A DNA stretch of 64,000 nucleotides from Acidobacteriota bacterium (GTDB taxonomy: Bacteria > Acidobacteriota > Holophagae > Holophagales > Holophagaceae): NCBI GenBank assembly GCA_016213735.1, contig JACQZU010000019.1, forward strand, positions 186,001 through 250,000, given 5' to 3'. The notes under the pieces were generated by a model, which was given only the letters and a program-made list of their open reading frames with translations, was not told where the DNA came from and did not search any database. The first letter of the stretch is position 1. Each line of letters opens with the position of its first letter. This document shows, piece by piece, positions 27,360 through 36,578 of this stretch. Position numbers and translations under genes: made by a program.

Positions 27360-29960
27360 GTGAAGGGTATGGGGCGCGTGGTCCTGCGGGTGGCGGCGGG
27401 TGCCTTCGCCCTGATGCTCGCCCTCGCCATCCTCACCTTCCATCCCCTGGACCCGCACTTCTTCGCCACGGGAACGGTGGGGGGGCCCGTCCGGAACCTC
27501 TGCGGCTCGGTGGGAGCCTACCTGGCGGGCCTGCTCAACACCCTGGTGGGCTTCGGGGCCTGGCTGGTTCCCGCCTACGTGGTCTGGGAGTGCTGGCCCC
27601 GGGAGAAGCCCCTGTGGGCCCGGCGGCTGGCGTGGGCGGCCTTCGCGCTGTCCGTGTGGGTGCTGCTCGGCGCCTTCGGCGCGCGGAACTGGTCGGCGGG
27701 CCCGGGCCTGCCTCCCCTCGAGACCCGCTGGGGGGGCTGGCTGGGCAGCGTGCTCTGGCCCCTCTGCCTGAACCTCCTGGGTCCCTTCGGCCTGCCCCTC
27801 GCGCTGGGCCTGCTCATGTTCCTCTCGCTGCTGGTGCTGGCCCCGGCCATGGCCCGGGCGGCGGGTGCGCGGCTGGGGGCCTGGGCCGAGGCCAGCGCCA
27901 TCCCCTTCCTGCGCATGCTGCCCGGGCGCGGAGCCAAGGGCGTCATCGGCATGATGCGCCGCGCCACCCTGCCCTGGACGAAACGCACGGAGGACCTGCC
28001 GGACCTCAGCGCCGAGGACGCCCGGCAGCTGGCCATCATCGCCGAGCAGCAGCGGGTCATGGAGGAGCAGCACCAGGCCCTGCTGAAAGCCGAGCGGGAG
28101 TCCGCGGACTACCGGAGGACCCACAAGGCCGTGCCCGAGGAGCTCTCCCTGCCCGTGATCCACAGCGTGCGCCTCGAGGACCTCGAGGACGAGGCGGCCA
28201 TCCTCGAGGCGGACGCCCAGGCCTTCCAGTCCCTGCCCAGGGAGCAGCGGCCCGCGCCGGTGCTGTTGCGGAACGCCCCCAAGGGGAAGAAGCCCCTGGT
28301 GAACGAACGAATCATGCACGACCGCTACGGCCGCACCATCGTCCAGCCCGCGCTTCCGCTCACCGAGCCCACCCCCTCCCGCCCCCTGGGGCACGGGGCG
28401 GACCCCACCCCGCCGCCCAGGCGCCATGCGCCCGGGCCCCCGCCCCCGGCCGAAGCGGCCCCGGGACCCGCGGACCGGCACGAGCTGCCTCCGCGCCGCC
28501 TCTTCAACCCCCCCGTGGAGCACAGCCGCATCGCCGCGGCGGAGCTGGAGCCCGTGCGGGAGCTGATCCAGCAGAAGCTTGCGGAGTTCAAGGTGAAGGG
28601 GGCCGTGGTGGGCCTGGAGCCGGGGCCGGTAGTGACCGTCTTCGAGTTCCAGCCCGAGGCGGGGATCCCCCTGGCCAAGGTGCTCGGCATGGAGGAGGAC
28701 CTGGCCCTGGCCCTCAAGGCGGAGGCCATCCGCATCGACCGCATCCCCGGGCGCAACCTCGTGGGCATCGAGGTTCCCAACCCCCGGCGGGAGATCATCA
28801 GTTTCCGGGAGATCATCGACAGCCCCTCCTTCCGGGACCCCTCCAGCCGGGACGGCGCGAGCCTGTTGACCCTGGCCCTGGGCAAGGACATCGGGGGCCG
28901 CCCGGTGGTGTCGGACCTCTCCCGCATGCCCCACCTGCTCATCGGCGGAAGCACGGGCAGCGGGAAGAGCGTAGGCGTCAACGCCATGATCTGCTCCATC
29001 CTCGTGCGGGCCCTGCCCGAGGAGGTGAAGCTCATCCTGGTGGATCCGAAGATGGTTGAGCTGGGGGTCTACGAAGGCATTCCCCACCTCTGGGCCCCCG
29101 TGGTGACCGACATGAAGGAGGCCGGCCGGGTCCTCAAGTGGGTGGTGGCCCAGATGGAGGACCGCTACCGCCGCCTGGCCCTTCTCAGCGTGCGGAACCT
29201 GGAACAGTTCAACGGAAAGATCCGGGAGGCCGGGGGGCGCTTCGAGCTGAACGACCGCACCCCCAATCCCCGGTGGCCCGACCGCCCCAGCGAACTGGAG
29301 GCCCTCCCCTACGTGGTGGTGGTCATCGACGAGCTTGCGGACCTCATGATGGTCGCCCGCAGCGAGGTGGAGGACAGCATCGCCCGCATCAGCCAGAAGG
29401 CGCGGGCGGTGGGCATCCACCTCATCCTCGCCACCCAGCGGCCCAGCGTCGACATCATCACGGGGGTCATCAAGGCCAATCTCCCCAGCCGACTGAGCTA
29501 CCGCGTCCGCACCAAGATCGACAGCCGGACGATCCTGGACCAGGGTGGCGGCGAGATGCTGCTGGGGGCGGGGGACGCGCTCTTCCTGGCCCCGGGCACC
29601 GCCAAGCCCCGTCGCATCCACGCCCCCTTCCTCACCGAGGAGGAGACCCTGCGCCTGGTGGACTGGCTCAAGGACCGCGGGGAGCCCGCCTTCAACCAGG
29701 CCCTGCTCTCAGCCCTGGAGACCGAGGAGGAGGGGGCCGGGGAGGCCCCGGAGGCCGAAGGGGCCGGGGACGACATCTACCAGCGCGCCGTGGCCGTGGT
29801 CCGGCGGGAGCGCAAGGCCAGCACCAGCCTCCTCCAGCGCAAGCTCAACATCGGCTATGGCCGGGCCGCCCGGGTCATCGACCGCATGCAGGAGGAAGGC
29901 ATCATCGGGCCGGACCGGGGGGCGGGGAAGCCGCGGGAGGTCTACGCCCCGGAGGAGTGA
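27360..29960 (+). CDS. ftsK: DNA translocase FtsK
   Basis: This septal ATPase clears chromosome DNA during division. The N-terminus has four hydrophobic segments (residues 1 to about 180), followed by a Pro-rich linker of medium length. The motor then follows: Walker A in GGSTGSGKSVGVN, Walker B in VVVIDELADLMM, and RAVGIHLILATQRPSVD. The C-terminal gamma winged helix (ASTSLLQRKLNIGYGRAARV) recognises orienting DNA sequences. The GTG at 27360 is favoured by GGAGG four bases upstream. It is the last gene of the operon and ends 3 bp from the convergent response regulator. Confidence 0.96.
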   Translation: MKGMGRVVLRVAAGAFALMLALAILTFHPLDPHFFATGTVGGPVRNLCGSVGAYLAGLLNTLVGFGAWLVPAYVVWECWPREKPLWARRLAWAAFALSVWVLLGAFGARNWSAGPGLPPLETRWGGWLGSVLWPLCLNLLGPFGLPLALGLLMFLSLLVLAPAMARAAGARLGAWAEASAIPFLRMLPGRGAKGVIGMMRRATLPWTKRTEDLPDLSAEDARQLAIIAEQQRVMEEQHQALLKAERESADYRRTHKAVPEELSLPVIHSVRLEDLEDEAAILEADAQAFQSLPREQRPAPVLLRNAPKGKKPLVNERIMHDRYGRTIVQPALPLTEPTPSRPLGHGADPTPPPRRHAPGPPPPAEAAPGPADRHELPPRRLFNPPVEHSRIAAAELEPVRELIQQKLAEFKVKGAVVGLEPGPVVTVFEFQPEAGIPLAKVLGMEEDLALALKAEAIRIDRIPGRNLVGIEVPNPRREIISFREIIDSPSFRDPSSRDGASLLTLALGKDIGGRPVVSDLSRMPHLLIGGSTGSGKSVGVNAMICSILVRALPEEVKLILVDPKMVELGVYEGIPHLWAPVVTDMKEAGRVLKWVVAQMEDRYRRLALLSVRNLEQFNGKIREAGGRFELNDRTPNPRWPDRPSELEALPYVVVVIDELADLMMVARSEVEDSIARISQKARAVGIHLILATQRPSVDIITGVIKANLPSRLSYRVRTKIDSRTILDQGGGEMLLGAGDALFLAPGTAKPRRIHAPFLTEEETLRLVDWLKDRGEPAFNQALLSALETEEEGAGEAPEAEGAGDDIYQRAVAVVRRERKASTSLLQRKLNIGYGRAARVIDRMQEEGIIGPDRGAGKPREVYAPEE

Positions 29961-29963
29961 GCT

Positions 29964-30683
29964 TCAGTCCTCGCCCTTCCGTTGCCGGCCCTCGGGGTCG
30001 TAGAGGTACCCCACGGAGCGGATGGTGTGGACCCACCGCGGGTGGTGGGGGTCCTTCTCCATGCATCGGCGGATCCGCACGATGAAATTGTCCACGGTGC
30101 GGGTGGTGGGATAGGCGTCCTCCCCCCAGACCCTGTCCAGGATGTCGGCGCGGCTCACCACCTGGCCCGGGCGCTCCATCAGCAGCTTGAGGATCATGCA
30201 TTCCTTCATGCCCAGCTGGAAGGGGCCGCCGGGCCCCTCCCCCGCGTAATTCTCGAAGTCCACCCAGTGCTCCCCGAAGTGCTGGCGCCCCTCGCCCCCG
30301 CGGTTGCGGTACCAGGCCTCCCGGCGCAGGATCGCCCGCACCCTGAGGATCAGCTCCTTCACCTGGAAGGGCTTGCCCAGGTAGTCGTCGCCCCCGGTCT
30401 CGAAGCCGTGGACACGGTCGTCCTCCGTGTTTTTCGCCGTGAGAAAGAGGATGGGCGTGAAGTTCTTGGCATCCCGAACCCGCTCGCAGACCGAAAAGCC
30501 GTCCATGCCCGGGAGCATCACGTCCAGGATCACCAGGTCGAAGCGCTCCGCGAGGACGCGGCGCAGGGCCTCGTCGCCCCGGGTGATCCACTCGCAGGGC
30601 AGGCCCTCCATGTCCAGGTTGAGGCGGATGCCTTCGGCCAGGCTGAGTTCGTCTTCCACCAGGAGGATGCGGGGCTGGGCCAT
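29964..30683 (-). CDS. OmpR/PhoB-family response regulator (orphan)
   Basis: This is a 239-residue two-component regulator. The receiver domain has VEDE, the phospho-acceptor Asp in VILDVMLPGMDG, Thr in FLTAKN and Lys in GKPF. The C-terminal winged helix ends with the typical VDNFIVRIRRCME and IRSVGYLYDP. No histidine kinase is adjacent. I prefer the ATG at 30683, which puts RILLVEDE near the start and has GGAGGG upstream; an in-frame ATG at 30704 would add seven residues. Confidence 0.93.
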   Translation of the reverse strand: MAQPRILLVEDELSLAEGIRLNLDMEGLPCEWITRGDEALRRVLAERFDLVILDVMLPGMDGFSVCERVRDAKNFTPILFLTAKNTEDDRVHGFETGGDDYLGKPFQVKELILRVRAILRREAWYRNRGGEGRQHFGEHWVDFENYAGEGPGGPFQLGMKECMILKLLMERPGQVVSRADILDRVWGEDAYPTTRTVDNFIVRIRRCMEKDPHHPRWVHTIRSVGYLYDPEGRQRKGED

Positions 30684-30761
30684 GGGATGACTCCCTCCGA
30701 GCATCCTAGTCGGAATCGGAGCCGGGGCCCCCCGGGTTCCAGGCCCAGGGGCCCCCGAGGT

Positions 30762-32135
30762 TCACCAGAACAGTTCGGCGCTGGTGAACCCGCCATTCTG
30801 GTTGTTCCTCCCCCCCACCAGCAACGCCTTGCCGTTGAGGAGGACGATCATGTCGTGGGCGTAGACGCCGTGGAGGTGGGTGCCGGCGGTCTGCCAGGTC
30901 CCCAGGGCGGGATCGTATAGCGCGCTGGCGCCCGGGTCGGCCACGGGGGCCTCTCCTCCGGCGAGGAGGGCCTTGCCGTTGGGAAGGAGCACCAGGCCGG
31001 GCCCGTTGGGGAAGGTCTGGGGGAGGCTGCCCGTGGCGCTCCAGGCGAGGGTTCCGGGGTCGAAGAGCCGGCAGGTCGCGCTGCTCTGGCCCTGGGCACT
31101 GCCCCCGGCCAGGAGCACCTTTCCGTTGGGCAGCAGGAGCGCCCCCGCGTAGGCGCGGGCCTCGGGGAGGTCACCGGCGGACCGCCAGGTGTTGGTGGAG
31201 GGCTCGTAGAGGGTGGACCCGTTGGTGGTGGTCATGGCGGGCCGCTGGTAGCCCCCCGCCACGAGCACCCGGCCGTCCCCGAGCCGGACCGCGGAGTGGA
31301 GGTCCCTGGGGGACACCGACGGGACGGCGGACCAGGCGTTGGTGGCGGGATCGTAGAGTTCGGCTGACCCGATGGAGGTCTGCCCCGTGGTGGCGCCCCC
31401 CACCACCAGGACCTTTCCGCTCGTGAGGAGGGTCGCGGAGTGCCACTGGCGGGCGGTGGCCATCGGGGCCGTCACGGTCCAGGTGTTGAGGGCGGGATCG
31501 TAAAGCTCGCAGGTCGCCGTGGGCTGGGAGGAATCGGAGTTGTAGCCTCCGCTCAGGAACACTTTTCCCGAGGGCAGGAGGACGGATGCCGCCCCGCTCC
31601 GGCGCAGCGCGGGATTGGCCACCACGCTCCAGGTTCCTGTCCCGGGATCGTAGACGCCCGTTCCGTAGTACCCGGCGAGCAGGACCTTCCCGTCGGGCAG
31701 CAGGGTCAGGGATTGGTAGCTGGCGAGGAAGGTGGTGCTCCCCGTGGCGGTCCACTGGCTGGCGGGCACCGGGTTGACGGCGAGCTTGAGCTGGCCGTTG
31801 GTGCCACCGCCGCCGTTGCTGGCGGTCACCGTGTAGGTGCTGAAATAGGCCGTGGCGGCGGCGGGGGTCCCGGTGACGGCCCCCGTGGCGGCGTTGAAGG
31901 AAAGACCCGAGGGCAGGCCGGGATTGACCGTGAACTGGGTGGCGGTCCCCCCGCCGACGGTGGGGGCCGGGATGGAGGCGGCGGTGCCGACCTGGAGGAG
32001 GTACGACGCGGCGCCGTAGGACACCGAGGTGGGCGGGGCCGGGGGCGGGGCAGGAGTGCTCCCGCCTCCGCCTCCCCCGCAGGCCAGGGCGGATCCGAGG
32101 GCGAGGCAAATCATGAAGGAATGGGACGAGCGCAC
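30762..32135 (-). CDS. Kelch-repeat lipoprotein
   Basis: This is a 457-residue predicted outer-membrane lipoprotein (LALGSALAC followed by Gly). A small putative-Ig/cadherin-like domain (about 40-120, with GLPSGLSFNAATGAVTGTP) precedes kelch-like beta-propeller repeats. The repeats recur as LLPNGKVLLAGG and LYDPATNAWS at roughly 45-50 residue intervals to the C-terminus. A binding or carbohydrate-related role is possible, and no catalytic residues are evident. The GTG start is chosen because AGGAGG lies seven bases upstream. It is divergent from the glycosyltransferase gene. Confidence 0.82.
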   Translation of the reverse strand: MRSSHSFMICLALGSALACGGGGGGSTPAPPPAPPTSVSYGAASYLLQVGTAASIPAPTVGGGTATQFTVNPGLPSGLSFNAATGAVTGTPAAATAYFSTYTVTASNGGGGTNGQLKLAVNPVPASQWTATGSTTFLASYQSLTLLPDGKVLLAGYYGTGVYDPGTGTWSVVANPALRRSGAASVLLPSGKVFLSGGYNSDSSQPTATCELYDPALNTWTVTAPMATARQWHSATLLTSGKVLVVGGATTGQTSIGSAELYDPATNAWSAVPSVSPRDLHSAVRLGDGRVLVAGGYQRPAMTTTNGSTLYEPSTNTWRSAGDLPEARAYAGALLLPNGKVLLAGGSAQGQSSATCRLFDPGTLAWSATGSLPQTFPNGPGLVLLPNGKALLAGGEAPVADPGASALYDPALGTWQTAGTHLHGVYAHDMIVLLNGKALLVGGRNNQNGGFTSAELFW

Positions 32136-32160
32136 GGTTTCCTCCTGCAAGTCCACGGTC

Positions 32161-32190
32161 ACTATAGGCCGCTGATTGGCTCTATGAAAA
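32161..32190 (-). promoter_or_regulatory. Putative promoter of the kelch lipoprotein gene
   Basis: On the minus strand TTTTCA (32190-32185) and TATAGT (32166-32161) are separated by 18 bp. The -10 element lies 26 bp before the GTG start, just ahead of its ribosome-binding site. The stretch is AT-rich in a GC-rich genome. A similar TTTTCG-16-TATAGT occurs upstream of the beta-barrel cassette at 43533-43560. Confidence 0.5.
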
Positions 32191-32315
32191 ATTCAATGAA
32201 AATCATTCGATCGACCGATTTTTTGGACGCCGTTCCGACCCCGGAACGCGACGCCCGGCGCTGGCGCCGGGAACCCGGGAGGGGGAGAGGCCGGGGGACC
32301 TCGTAGAATGGCCCC

Positions 32316-33278
32316 ATGTCCCCCTTCCTCTCGGTGGTGATCCCCATCTTCAACGAGGAGGCCAACATCCCGGCCCTCTGGGAGCGCCTTTCCAGGGTGC
32401 TCGCGGAGAACTTCGCGGGGCCCGGCCGGGACTGGGAAGTCCTCTTCACCGACGATGGAAGCCGGGACCGAAGCCTTCCGATGCTGCTGGAGATCGCCGC
32501 GGCGGAGCCCCGGGTGAAGGTGGTGGAGTTCAACCGCAACTACGGCCAGCACGCGGCCATCTTCGGGGCCTTCGCGGAGGTGTCGGGGCGCATCGTGGTG
32601 ACCCTGGACGCGGACCTCCAGAACCCCCCGGAGGAGATCCCCAAATTGGTGGCCAAGGCGGAGGAGGGCTACGACGTGGTGGGGGGCTGGCGCCAGGGAC
32701 GGGAAAAGAACGATTCCATCTTCCGCCGGCTGCCCAGCAAGGTGGTGAACGCCATCACCCGGCGGACCACAGGGGTGAAGCTCCACGACTACGGATGCAT
32801 GCTGCGGGCCTACAGCCGGGAAGTGGTGGACGCCATGCTCATGTGCAAGGAGCGCCACAGCTTCATTCCCGCCCTGGCCAATTCCTTCGCCAAGCGCATC
32901 ACGGAGGTCCCGGTGGACCACGCCGAGCGGGCGGCGGGGGACTCCAAGTACGGCCTCTGGAAGCTCATCAACCTGCAGTTCGACCTGCTCACCAGCTTCA
33001 GTCTCATCCCCCTGCAGGCCCTCAGCGTGCTGGGGGTGTGCATCAGCGCCCTGGGAATCGGCTTCGGCGTCTACCTGATGATCTACCGCGTGCTCCACCC
33101 CGAGGGAACCGTGCAGGGGGTCTTCACCCTCTTCGCGATCCTCTTCTTCTTCGTCGGGGCCCAGTTCCTGGCCTTCGGCCTTCTGGGGGAGTACATCGGC
33201 CGCATCTACGTGGAAGTGCGGGACCGGCCGCGCTACATGGTCCGCAAGGTGCACGGCCAGGGGGAGCCGAAGGCGTGA
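32316..33278 (+). CDS. GT2 family glycosyltransferase (polyprenyl-phosphate type)
   Basis: This is a 320-residue membrane glycosyltransferase. The N-terminal GT-A domain has VVIPIFNEE, DDGSRD and the metal-binding LDADLQNPPEE. Two C-terminal transmembrane helices follow (about 230-255 and 265-290), then a conserved EYIGRIYVEVRDRP. This is the layout of ArnC/GtrB/DPM1-like enzymes that load a sugar onto undecaprenyl phosphate. The acceptor sugar is unknown. It is coupled by a GTGA overlap to the next gene. Confidence 0.88.
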   Translation: MSPFLSVVIPIFNEEANIPALWERLSRVLAENFAGPGRDWEVLFTDDGSRDRSLPMLLEIAAAEPRVKVVEFNRNYGQHAAIFGAFAEVSGRIVVTLDADLQNPPEEIPKLVAKAEEGYDVVGGWRQGREKNDSIFRRLPSKVVNAITRRTTGVKLHDYGCMLRAYSREVVDAMLMCKERHSFIPALANSFAKRITEVPVDHAERAAGDSKYGLWKLINLQFDLLTSFSLIPLQALSVLGVCISALGIGFGVYLMIYRVLHPEGTVQGVFTLFAILFFFVGAQFLAFGLLGEYIGRIYVEVRDRPRYMVRKVHGQGEPKA

Positions 33279-34411
33279 GGGGCTCCGCCCTGGCGAGGAC
33301 GGTGGCCCTGGCCCTGGCCTGCCTGGGGGGCCGGGCCCAGGAGCCGGGGGCCGAGGCCACGCCGCGCCCCCAGGGGCCCGTCTTCTACAAGCCCCTCCCC
33401 TACGGGTCCAGCTCCGAATGGACCCCCCTCCACAGTTGGATCACCTGGGCCTACGACAGCCAGCAGATTCCCGAGAGTTTCGACGACTGGCACCTGCGGG
33501 AGCGCTGGGGGACGGTGCGCTGGGACCTCACCCACCTGGGCGGTGCGATCCGGAAGCGGGGCTCCTGGGCGGATTTCGTCAACCGCCAGGTGTTTCCCTA
33601 CCGCATGACGGAGAAGGACTGGATCCCCAACTACGCCCTGCACCTTCTGGGGGGCGGCATGGTCCACCTCAAGACGAAGGAGTGGTTCGAGGCCCAGGGG
33701 GTGCCGCTCCCCTGGCTGGCCTCGGCCCTGTGGTGCGCCAGCGCCGAGCTGTACCAGGAGGTCCTGGAGAAGTCCTCCACCAAGCCCGACGACGAGATCG
33801 CCGACCTCCTGATCTTCCGGCCCGCCGGGTTCCTGCTCTACAGCTACGAACCCTTCGCCCGCTGGGCCGCGGACACCCTGCGCCTCGAGGAGTGGAACCA
33901 CCAGCCCATGTGGGATCCCGACCAGCCCAAGGCGGTCAACAAGCGGGGCCGCCTGGTGAACGTGGGCCAGAACTTCGTGGTGCGCCCGGACCTCTTCGGT
34001 TCCGCGCGGCACAGGCCCTTCGTCTATTTCGGATTGACCACCGTCTTCGGCCTCTCCCACCGGATCACGGCGACGGATTCCATCTCCTGGGGTTACGGCG
34101 CGGCGATGCGCCACGCCCAGGACCCCACCCTGACCCGGCCCGCGGGCGGCCTCTTCTGGGACCGCAACGGCTCCCTCATGGCCTCCCTCATCCTCAACGG
34201 AACCGACAACCTCAAGGCGCGGCTGAACCTCTATCCGGGAATCGTGGGAGAGGGGCGGTGGTGGAGCCCGGGCCTCTACGTGGGCCTGGGGGACCGCCGC
34301 GAACTGCAGGCGGGGCTGACGCTGCGGATCCTGCCGCTGGGCTGGGCGGGGAGCAGGGGGCGCCGGGGCATCCAGGTCCCCAACGGGGAGCCGGCCACGG
34401 GACACCCCTAG
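33275..34411 (+). CDS. Conserved hypothetical exported protein
   Basis: This is a 378-residue protein with an N-terminal signal sequence (VALALACLGGRAQ). It has a membrane-apposed stretch with IPNYALHLLGGGMVHLKTKEW, and two conserved-looking hydrophobic patches near residues 125-160. The second half is beta-rich and aromatic (FVYFGLTTVFGLSHRI, then WWSPGLYVGLGDRRELQAG), as in an outer-membrane or periplasmic beta protein. I do not recognise the family. The GTG start overlaps the glycosyltransferase stop, so the two products probably act together. Confidence 0.65.
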   Translation: MRGSALARTVALALACLGGRAQEPGAEATPRPQGPVFYKPLPYGSSSEWTPLHSWITWAYDSQQIPESFDDWHLRERWGTVRWDLTHLGGAIRKRGSWADFVNRQVFPYRMTEKDWIPNYALHLLGGGMVHLKTKEWFEAQGVPLPWLASALWCASAELYQEVLEKSSTKPDDEIADLLIFRPAGFLLYSYEPFARWAADTLRLEEWNHQPMWDPDQPKAVNKRGRLVNVGQNFVVRPDLFGSARHRPFVYFGLTTVFGLSHRITATDSISWGYGAAMRHAQDPTLTRPAGGLFWDRNGSLMASLILNGTDNLKARLNLYPGIVGEGRWWSPGLYVGLGDRRELQAGLTLRILPLGWAGSRGRRGIQVPNGEPATGHP

Positions 34412-34552
34412 GCGCCGGGCCGGTCCCCGGGCTTCGGGACCTGGCGAATCCTTGATAAGCTTGGAGGTTCGGGCCGGGCCGGGATGCCGGGGCCGGGGTG
34501 CCCCCGGGCGCTCGCGCAGGACGGGCGCCTGACCGCGCCAGAGAGGGATGGC

Positions 34553-36472
34553 ATGCTCCGCAATTTCCGATCCGTGTTCAAGGGCAAGCAGGGCCTCACC
34601 GGGGGCATGATGCTGATCCTCTCGGTGGGGATGCTGACCTACCTGCTCCCCGGGGGCGGTTCGCTCCAAGCCCCCGAGACGGTGGTGGCCCGGGTGTACG
34701 GCAAGGAGATCCTCTACCGGGACTTCCTGGAGGCGGTGCGCAACCTCCAGCGCTCCCTGGGCAAGCAGGCCAACCTGGACTCCATGATGCCCTTCATCCA
34801 GTCCCAGGCCATCCGCGGCCTGGTGCAGCAGGGGGTGATGGAGGAGATGGCCGAGCGCCGGGGCGTAGTGGTGACCGACGACGAGGTCCTGGCCCGGCTC
34901 AAGGACGACCTCACCCGGGGCGGTTTCGTGCAGCCCAACGGCCAGCTCATGCCGCGGGAGGAGATCGAGGCCTACCTGCGGGACAAGGGCTTCACCCTGG
35001 CCATGGTGGAGCGGGACATCAAGCGGGCCCTGGTGTTCGGGAAACTCCAGGACCAGGCCGCGGCCCAGGTTCCGGTGACGGCGGAGTGGCTGGACCGGGA
35101 GAACCGGGTCCGGAACGAGAAGGTCGCTTTCGACTATGTCGCGGTTGTCCCGGACGAGAACGCCGTGAAGGACCCGGGGGACGCCGTTCTGGACGGTTTC
35201 CTGAAGGCCGGGGGGGCCCGCTTCCAGCAGGCTCCCCGCCGGGTGGCGCAGTTCGTCGCCCTCACGCCCGCCACCCTCGGGGACGCGGTCCGGGTCACGG
35301 ACGATGAATTGAAGAAGACCTACGAAGCCAACAAGACCCGCTACCAGGAGCTCAAGGTCAGCCACATCCTGTTCAAGGCCACCACCGAATCCGAGTTCAA
35401 GGCGGCCCAGGCCAAGGCCGAGGCCCTGCGGCCCAAGCTCACGGGCGGCCAGGACTTCAACAACGCCGCGGAGGAGCAGAGCCAGGATCCCTCCGCCAAG
35501 GTCAACAAGGGCGACATGGGCTGGTTCAAGAGCGGCGCCATGGTGAAACCCTTCGAGGACGCGGCCCGGGCCCTCAAGATCGGAGAGATCAGCCAGCCGG
35601 TCCGGACCCAGTTCGGGGTGCACCTCATCAAGCTGGAGGGCCGGCGCGAGAAGAGCTTCGAGGAGGCCAAGGTCCAGCTGAAGGACGAGCAGGAGCGGCA
35701 GCGGTTCACCCTGCGGGCCAAGGAACGCCTGGAGCAGCTTCGCAAGCGGGCCGGGGACCGGGGCGACATCAGCACCCCCGCCAAGAACCTCAACCTCAAG
35801 ATCGCCACCACCCCGCCCCTCCTGGAGGAAGATTCGACCCCCCTGGAGGGCGTGACCATCTCCCGTCCCCTCATCGCCGAAATGTTCCGGCTGAAAGTGG
35901 GGGACGTGTCCAAGGTCCTCCAGGCGGGGGACGCCTACGCGGTGCTCCGGGTCATCGAGGAAAAGCCCACGGGCGTCCCGCCCCTGGGCGAGATCCGGGC
36001 CAAGGTGCTCGCCGCCTGGAAGCTGGAAGAGGCCCGGAAGGCCACGGTGGACCGGGTCCGGGCCGCCCTGGCCTCCGGGGGCCTCCAGGCCGCCGGAACC
36101 GTGCAGCACCAGGCCGCCACCACCCTCCAGGCCCTGGGGGAGCTGGGCCAGCACCCCGGCATCCGCAAGGCGCTCTTGGAGACTTCCGTGGGCGGCACCA
36201 CGCCCCCGATCTGGAATCCCACCGGCCACCTCTGGGTGGCCACGGTGACCGAACGCACCCCCGCGGAGGCCCTGCCGTTCGACAAACGGAACACCCTGCT
36301 CGGCGACATCCAGCGGACGCAGTCGGAAAAGCAGATCCAGGCCGAGCTGGGCGCCCTGGAGCAGCAGGGGCGCCTCCACCCCGGCCTCAGCTCCCTGTGG
36401 GGCCGCCTCAACGGCATCTGGGTCAATCCGAAGCTTGCCGAGACCAAGCTCGAGGGCGGGGAAGAGGAGTAG
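34553..36472 (+). CDS. PpiD/SurA-like peptidyl-prolyl isomerase
   Basis: This is a 639-residue periplasmic foldase anchored by one N-terminal helix (GGMMLILSVGMLTYLLPGGG). A SurA_N-like chaperone segment (about 45-200) is followed by a parvulin domain (about 265-365) with LKVSHILFKA, GDMGWFKSGAMV and the closing QFGVHLIKLEGRR. A second, degenerate parvulin-like or PpiD C-terminal part follows. It presumably helps fold outer-membrane proteins, of which this window encodes several. The ATG at 34553 follows a GAGAGGG stretch. Confidence 0.88.
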   Translation: MLRNFRSVFKGKQGLTGGMMLILSVGMLTYLLPGGGSLQAPETVVARVYGKEILYRDFLEAVRNLQRSLGKQANLDSMMPFIQSQAIRGLVQQGVMEEMAERRGVVVTDDEVLARLKDDLTRGGFVQPNGQLMPREEIEAYLRDKGFTLAMVERDIKRALVFGKLQDQAAAQVPVTAEWLDRENRVRNEKVAFDYVAVVPDENAVKDPGDAVLDGFLKAGGARFQQAPRRVAQFVALTPATLGDAVRVTDDELKKTYEANKTRYQELKVSHILFKATTESEFKAAQAKAEALRPKLTGGQDFNNAAEEQSQDPSAKVNKGDMGWFKSGAMVKPFEDAARALKIGEISQPVRTQFGVHLIKLEGRREKSFEEAKVQLKDEQERQRFTLRAKERLEQLRKRAGDRGDISTPAKNLNLKIATTPPLLEEDSTPLEGVTISRPLIAEMFRLKVGDVSKVLQAGDAYAVLRVIEEKPTGVPPLGEIRAKVLAAWKLEEARKATVDRVRAALASGGLQAAGTVQHQAATTLQALGELGQHPGIRKALLETSVGGTTPPIWNPTGHLWVATVTERTPAEALPFDKRNTLLGDIQRTQSEKQIQAELGALEQQGRLHPGLSSLWGRLNGIWVNPKLAETKLEGGEEE

Positions 36473-36516
36473 CTGCCCTCCGGTTCCCGAGGGGTGATCC
36501 CCGAGGGCCGTTTGGA

Positions 36517-36554
36517 TGGAGCCCCGCGCACCGGGATCCCACCGGTGGGCTCCA
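36517..36554. terminator. Terminator-like hairpin between convergent genes
   Basis: An 8-bp stem (TGGAGCCC with GGGCTCCA) encloses an inner ACCGG/CCGGT stem. It lies midway between the PpiD-like gene and the convergent ABC ATPase gene. No long T-run follows on either strand. Confidence 0.5.
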
Positions 36555-36578
36555 CAACCAAGGGTCCAGAAAGGGAAT

